Shown here piece after piece: positions 58,201 to 64,000 of a stretch of 64,000 bases of DNA. Source of the stretch: Struthidea cinerea. Its lineage: Eukaryota; Chordata; Aves; Passeriformes; Corcoracidae. The notes under the pieces were generated by a model that was not told the DNA's origin, did not search any database, and was given only the letters and a program-made list of their open reading frames with translations. The position numbers and the translations under genes were made by a program. The DNA lies in assembly GCA_013397865.1 (NCBI GenBank), contig VZTI01005567.1, positions 736,248-800,247 on the forward strand, given 5' to 3'. The stretch's first letter is position 1. Each line of letters opens with the position of its first letter.

Positions 58201-60474
58201 TCTTTTGCCCTGACTAACACATGAACACATCAGAATTTTAACTCTGATAAAAACCCAGTGGTTTATAAAACTCACAACTCATCCAGTACCAGGCGATTCA
58301 TCACATTTTCTATCCCATGCACCAGAGCTCTGCTGCTGAGGCAGTGTCCCAGCAGGGAAACCTGCAGGCCTCATTTCCAGTGCTCCTCACATCCTGGTAC
58401 TAAGGAACATCAAGCATCCAGTCTTGTGGGAGAACATGCTCACAGTGTAAATGTTCATGGTTAAAACACCAGCAAAGCATCTCTTAAGAAGTGCATTTGG
58501 CCTCAAAATCGAATTTAATCTCCTTTTTAATGAGCGTTTTTGGGGTGTTTTCACCAGCACAGGAACCCAAATCGAGTCAAAAGATTTTTCCTGTTAAAAG
58601 GAATTCAGGTGTAACTCCAAATTGCAAATTTATCCCGAATTCGTGCTCTTTGATTCTGTTTGGTCCAGGTTCTGTGCTCGCAGGAGCCTCCCTGGTTCCC
58701 AGGCAGCAGCAGGAGTGACCTGTTCCTGGCAGGGAGAGCTGTTATGTTTCCATCACAATGCACAAGCTCCTCTCCGAGAGGGCGAGCAGGCACCGGGCCA
58801 AGAGCAGAATACCTCTGCTTTGCAGTCATCCCCGAGCCAAGGTATTAGCTTCACTTTTCAAAGCATGAGTGGTCAGAAAGCCCTGCTTGGAAATTGAAAC
58901 CATCCTCCATGCAGCTCGGCTCTGCGCGACGGAGCTGAAAAGCCTGTGGATTACATGACTCATGCAGCGAGGGGACTGCAGCTGCCCTATCAATAATGCT
59001 CTCAGCTTATATTTCTCATTTGCACCTCGCTGCTTTTCCTGCCCTGATCACAAAGCGAGGACCAAGGCTGCGGGTCCCTGCAAGGAGCCCTGATCCGTGT
59101 GCTGAGCAGCTCACTGGACAGTCCGTCCCCACCTCCATCGCCCTGGGACAGCTGCTCCTGATCCATCCTCCCTCCCAAGGGTCCTGAGCAGCCCCCTGGA
59201 ATCTGTGGGGCAGCACCTGGGGTGTGGGACAGCCCCAGCCCTCCGTGCTCACAGCAGCCCGTGCCACGCTGGGATTTGCCTGACACTTCCCCAGCTATCC
59301 AAGGTTTGCTTTCATCTCAGGAGCAGCCTGAAGTATTTTTCAAGCTGTATCATTTCTGTTTTATGGCTGTCCAAATGCTGCAACATTCTGCTGGTATTAC
59401 AATAAAAATCTGGGGGGAAAAGCTTAAGCTGAATTAATTCCGTGTAGATTGTGATTCTCCGTGGGTTAACTCAGCTCTCAGTGCTGCCTCAATCAAGTTT
59501 GGCCCCCTCTGCCTGCAGACTCTGGGTTACAGCCCCACTGTCAGGTACTGGGGCTGATTTTCAGGGTGATTTATGAGGAGGGATAAAACAGGGGCAGCAC
59601 ATCTCCCTCCGCTTTTTAAACACTGGGAGGGTCCATCGTGCTCGGGACAAGCTCCACTCGAACCCCCCCTGCTGCCCACAGTTAACTGGGACCCCACAGT
59701 GACTGCTGCTGGCTGCAAGTGGGAATTCTGGTGAAACCCACAGGATTTCACATCCACAGGCCCTAATGCCACGGCCTCCCTCCCTTGGCAAGCCAGCCTG
59801 GACACTGAACCTGCTGGGAATTAACTAAAACTGCAGTCCGGGGCTGGGGGCTGCCAGGAGGGAGCTGGGATCCCTCCCCAGGTGCTGCAGGCTCTGGCAG
59901 CATCCCCTCCGCTCATTCTCTTATCACAGCCACTTGCACATCTCCGAGACCATGAACCTGATAATCCAACCCACAACTGAGCATCTCCTTTTATTTCTGC
60001 GGGGTGCCTTGTGCAGCCCTCACGTACACAGAAATCGCACAGAATAAGACATGGCTACTTTTAGACGTTCCCAGATCTGTTTCAGCCTGCTCAATCACTG
60101 CCAAAAAACCTTTGGTGTCGGTTCTGATCCTCTGTGCCCCTGACTTGCACCCACAACCAGCCAGGGATCAACTGGCAGCAAAGGAGAAGCCCAGGACAGA
60201 GTTTACAGACCAGGAGTTCAGCTTGGTCAGTTCCCTGACCAGGACCTGGGCTCGGTCTCTGGGGTTCCCAGCACAGGCTCAAGGGGTTCCCACTGCTCAG
60301 CACAACCAAATCCACCCAAACTTCTGCTTCTTTCACATGCTGCAAAGCCCCACACAGAGTGGAGCACCAGCAGGATGTCCCACCAGGTTCTGTTCAATGC
60401 CCTGGCACCCTCAGGGTAGTGCAAATCCATGAACTTTGGTCCTTCCAGGACCTGAAGGGGCCGACAAAGAAACA
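58201..60474. other. Unique non-coding stretch
   Basis: No gene, RNA or transposon was recognised. Overlapping frames on both strands at 59.0-59.3 and 59.5-59.8 kb resemble nothing known. Confidence 0.5.
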
Positions 60475-60725
60475 TGGGAGACACAATTTACAAGGGATGG
60501 AGGAACAGGACAAGAGGGAATGGCTTCAAACTACCAGAGGGCAGGGTTAGAAGGGATGGTGGGGCCCTGGCACAGGGTGCCCAGAGCAGCTGTGGCTGCC
60601 CCTGGATCCCTGGCAGTGCCCAAGGCCAGGCTGGACATTGGGGCTGGGAGCAGCCTGGGACAGTGGCAGGTGTCCCTGCCATGTCAGGGGTGGGATGGGA
60701 TGATTTTTAAGGTCCTTCTGTGATT
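60475..60725 (+). repeat. CR1 LINE 3'-end fragment
   Basis: It runs from GGAACAGGACAAGAGGGAAT and GGCTTCAAACTACCAGAGGG through GGCCCTGGCACAGGGTGCCC and CCTGGATCCCTGGCAGTGCC to GATGATTTTTAAGGTCCTTC. A deletion removes some of the TTAGATTGG-type middle block, and the extreme tail is shortened. Plus strand. Confidence 0.95.
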
Positions 60726-63700
60726 AGCTGTGACCCCGTGGGGTAAGTCCCATGTTCCCTGCCTCGCCTGCGCTGACACAGGCAGGTACATCCCTCATCC
60801 CTTTGTCTAAGCAGGAGCACGAGATTTGCTGTGGGCTGCAGGACCAGGCACCCAAACCGGCACCACTTACACTCCATGGTGCTGCTGATCTCCCTGACTA
60901 TCCCGACTCACAGCGAGATTTCCTCTCAAGCAGATGGAGGTTTATTCCCTGCCGGGGGGAAGGGACAGCAAGGTTCGAGTTCCCTCCTCCCAAACCAAAG
61001 GCAGGACAGACACTCGGCAGCAGCCATACAACAAACTTGGGATGCTCACAGCAGGTGGCAGCTGCTTCCAGGGACATGGAAGGGGCCCCACATGCTGCTG
61101 CTAATGAAATAATCCGAGGTCAAACCAATATTTGTGTAGAACCACTGTGTTTATCTCCATACGTCAAGATAGCACACACAAATATTTATCTTCCCTGAAA
61201 CCATTTTAAACAGAGTATTCCTACCGACTGGAGTGCTGCCGAAATATTCAGCAGCCACTTCCTGAAGTATCCTACAGCTCCCGGGACAGTTTGCCTCAGC
61301 GTGCGGCTGGATGAAGCCGGGAGCCGCCCCCGGCCCCTCCCGCAGCCCCGTCTGTCCGCACAGGGGCTCGGCACATCTCCGGTTGCTGTTACCGGGGTGC
61401 CACGGCCGCCGAGCAGCTCGGAATTTCAGTCCCTCGGATTCCCGGGCTTTGGTGATGTTTCGATGGCACGATGAGAGGCAGGTCCTCACCACAACAGAAG
61501 GCAGAGCACTGCGCTGGAATACACGGGATTCTCTGCCCCACAGAAGGTGTGCCACTTGGATGGGTTTTCCCCCAGACTCCGATCCTTCTGGAGCGGGTCG
61601 TGTTGCGGATCGGGACTGGGAATTGCTCTCATGCCTGGGGTCACGGCGTGAGCAGAGCCGAACATCGCAGACTCAGTTGCAGCATCCCAGAGCGGTGCAG
61701 GGTGAGGGTGAACTTCACGGGTGAACGCAGCAAAGCCCTGAGCAGGTACCACGGCTGCTCACCACCACTGCTCATCCACACCACGGAACGCTCCGCATTT
61801 CCCAAAACCGCTTAACTTCTCAAGGGGGTGTTAGGTACTTGTCAGGAAGCTCCCAGGAGCACCCCTCGGCACTGACAGCTCCGTGTGTTAACCCTTCAGT
61901 CTCAAAAACATTCCGTAGCCTTTGTCACTGGAGTCCCCACACCGTCGGAGGGTTTTGCAGTGCTGGCACTGACTGCTCTGTTTCCCCGGGTACAAACATT
62001 AATGCACAGCTACAGGTGCCTGTGCAAATGTTGTGAACATCTATGCACTGGGAACCTGGCTGGGATAACCTGGCAATTCAAATCAAAAGCTGAAAGGAGT
62101 TTGCAGCATTTCTAAATTAACCTGTTGCCACCTCCAAAGCAAGGTGGGTGTAACATTAAAACACGAATTTGCCTCCACAGCACCCTTCTCTTTCCCCCCA
62201 TTCAGGGTGTTGAGCATTTAAGGCCAGGATTGGAAAGGTTGGTGAAGGATGGGACAGTGAAAAATTGACTGCAGTGACCTCTGGAGTATTTCTGCTGTCA
62301 GAGACCAGCAGCCAAATGTCCTTAAGAGAAAAAGATGCAGACGCTCCCTGCTTGTGTGCAGAGACACCAGCAAGTACCAGGCTTCTGCACCTCCCCAGGT
62401 GAGAGGGGATCATCCTCAGAGCAGGTCAGTGGGAAACAGACATCTCCACAGAATATCACCCAAATAACTTCAGAGATGCTGGGGACAGCTAAAGCAGTTG
62501 GTACCCAGCAGTCAATAGGTTAAAAAAGAGCTTTAATGTGACATTGGGCTTTACTCAGCCCAGTGTCACAGTGAGTGTCCTTGTAGATGGTTCTGTTTGT
62601 CCTTCTCGATGAGCTAAGTATGTCCATGATTTATCTTGGTTTTCTTTTTGAATTCCACAATCCCTTTAAAAGCCATTTTTGTACCATCATCCTTGCTTGT
62701 GAGAGACCAGCAAGTGTGTGGGGAATTCACTTTACAACACACGTGGCAGATGAGGCCTTTGTTTTCAAGAACCCCCGAGAAAAATCAGATTTTTTCAGCT
62801 AAACCATTGATTTGTTGTTCCTCCACCCTAGGACACCATCCCTCCATAAAAAGTGTGGGCAGATGCCCCAAACTGGCTGAGCAGAGTCCCTGGGTGTGAG
62901 CACTCCGTGGCCAGCAGTTCCTGCTGGAGAATCCACAGGAGGTGCAGGAAGGCAGGAGCAGCCCTGGAACACGGCCCTGGGCACGGGATCTCCTGCCCCG
63001 GGAAGCTGAGGGAGCTCCACAAGCACCAGGTCCCTGTTGTGCGTGGGGAGATCCCAGAGGAGCAGCCAGAGGGTCCATCCCCAGCCTGGAGCGGACCCAA
63101 AACCTCTCGTTACGCCCAGAGATGGTTCAGCACCAAGGCAGGAGCCGTGGGGGACCCTGAGCCACGGAGACAGAGCTGCACCCAGAACCACCAGTGGCCC
63201 CGAGGGAGGCACTGTGTGCCAGTGCCACGTTACATAAATCCCTGTGTGCTTTCGAGTGCCCGGCCTGCTGTGCACGGGCTCGTGCACGAAACACCAGCCT
63301 GCACCTTCCACAAAGAGGTTTGGGGGTTTTTTCCTGCTTTCTGGGCTGTCAGGAAGGATTTGGATGAGGTCAGTCTCTGAACACAGAACATTAAGTCTCC
63401 ACTGAAGGAAGGACACAAAAGCTCTGTCTCTGCTGTACAGCGTTGCATATTGTGCATATCAGTTTGAGCTGTTTTATTACCAACAATTACCAGCTCCAGG
63501 CAGGGTGACCTGCTGAACGAGCTGTCTGACACAGTCATTAGTCACAGCTCAGCAGACACCAGGATAGAGGGGGATTTGGATCCTGTAAAGCAACAGGCAC
63601 TTATCAAACAGTTGAAAAACCATAGACTAAGCACAAGCAGCACCGTGGCTGCCACGGGGGGAAGAAACCTCCTGAAATCTGGAATGTGTTTCTACTTACT

Positions 63701-64000
63701 GTCCATCCTAGTAAAATAAAATGATCTCTCATTTGAGCATATGGTTCTGCTTAGACAAGAAACTGTATATATTGGTCTAAATCCAGAATAGCCCTTCTGA
63801 CATATTACTCAGTATTAGAAAATCACTACAACCTGCGTGCTCTGTAGCAGTTCCTAATGCTAAGTGCAACAAACCTTCAATGAGCTTCCTCCTCCCTCTC
63901 TCCTCCCCAGCTTTCTGTCCTGGACCCATTTCATTCTTCTTTTCTCAGCCTGACACCTTTTCTCTATCCTTGTCCTTTCTTTTCTCCATCCTGACATGCA
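60726..64000. other. Unique non-coding stretch to window end
   Basis: A CpG-rich block lies at 61,295-61,815. The remaining sequence shows no exon, RNA or transposon I recognise. The last 110 bases are pyrimidine-rich. The 205-codon minus frame at 62,799-63,416 overlaps a 175-codon plus frame and looks compositional. Confidence 0.5.
61295..61815. promoter_or_regulatory. Second CpG-rich block (CpG-island-like)
   Basis: About forty CpGs occur in roughly 520 bp by hand count, with the densest part at 61,310-61,450 (GCCGGGAGCCGCCCCCGG-type sequence). It may be a promoter CpG island or an exon of an unannotated transcript. The plus frame through it resembles no protein family I know, and no splice sites decide the strand. 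Confidence 0.5.

Noticed and set aside
1..64000. CRISPR arrays, bacterial operons, phage or defence systems
   Set aside because: Avian CR1 repeats occur across most of the window and the tandem arrays have no spacer-repeat pattern. This is vertebrate nuclear DNA.
1..64000. tRNA genes
   Set aside because: I scanned for the GGTTCGAATCC-type B box with a matching A box and found no convincing pair.

Overview
This window looks like non-coding DNA from a bird, most likely a songbird. The main evidence is at least twelve fragments of CR1, the dominant LINE of birds. Several are the young form, with the block reading CCTGGATCCCTGGCAGTG and a tail containing CCAAACCATTCTGGGATTC, which I associate with passerine genomes. 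Two stretches resemble avian endogenous-retrovirus LTRs. I found no bacterial-type gene organisation, no tRNA or rRNA gene, no CRISPR array and no protein-coding exon that I recognise. The many open frames are short, sit in GC-rich sequence or satellites, and often run on both strands of the same stretch.

Layout. Positions 1-10,000 are unique sequence, with one unexplained 24-base exact repeat (876-899 and 3056-3079) and a weak candidate exon near 7.0-7.2 kb. From 10 to 16 kb there are four CR1 copies (10.0, 11.2, 14.3 and 15.4 kb). A 23-bp minisatellite at 16.85-17.38 kb contains a 36-bp chip of CR1. The stretch 17.4-29 kb holds a CR1 copy with a 34-bp foldback (24.1-24.4 kb), an old LTR fragment (26.8-27.1 kb) and a 13-bp G-rich minisatellite (28.8-29.0 kb). 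The stretch 29-36.5 kb is repeat-poor and includes AT-rich blocks that look like conserved non-coding elements. CR1 copies lie at 36.6, 37.7-38.25, 42.9-43.45 and 44.55 kb.

A CpG-rich block spans 41.4-42.4 kb and contains a 52-base assembly gap in a poly-T tract beside a run of G-blocks. A degraded CR1 lies near 50.6 kb. A solo LTR with TATA box and poly(A) signal occupies about 52.86-53.89 kb, followed by a hairpin and cluster of GTTCAGTAAC elements at 54.24-54.32 kb. A 19-bp minisatellite with a CAGCTG E-box in 9 of 13 units lies at 56.93-57.18 kb. CR1 copies lie at 56.0, 58.05 and 60.5 kb, and a second CpG-rich block at 61.3-61.8 kb.

The window is best read as an intergenic region or long introns. 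The two CpG-rich blocks are the best places to look for unannotated promoters. Repeat names rest on recognition of consensus features, not on a database search. The edges of the repeats are approximate.
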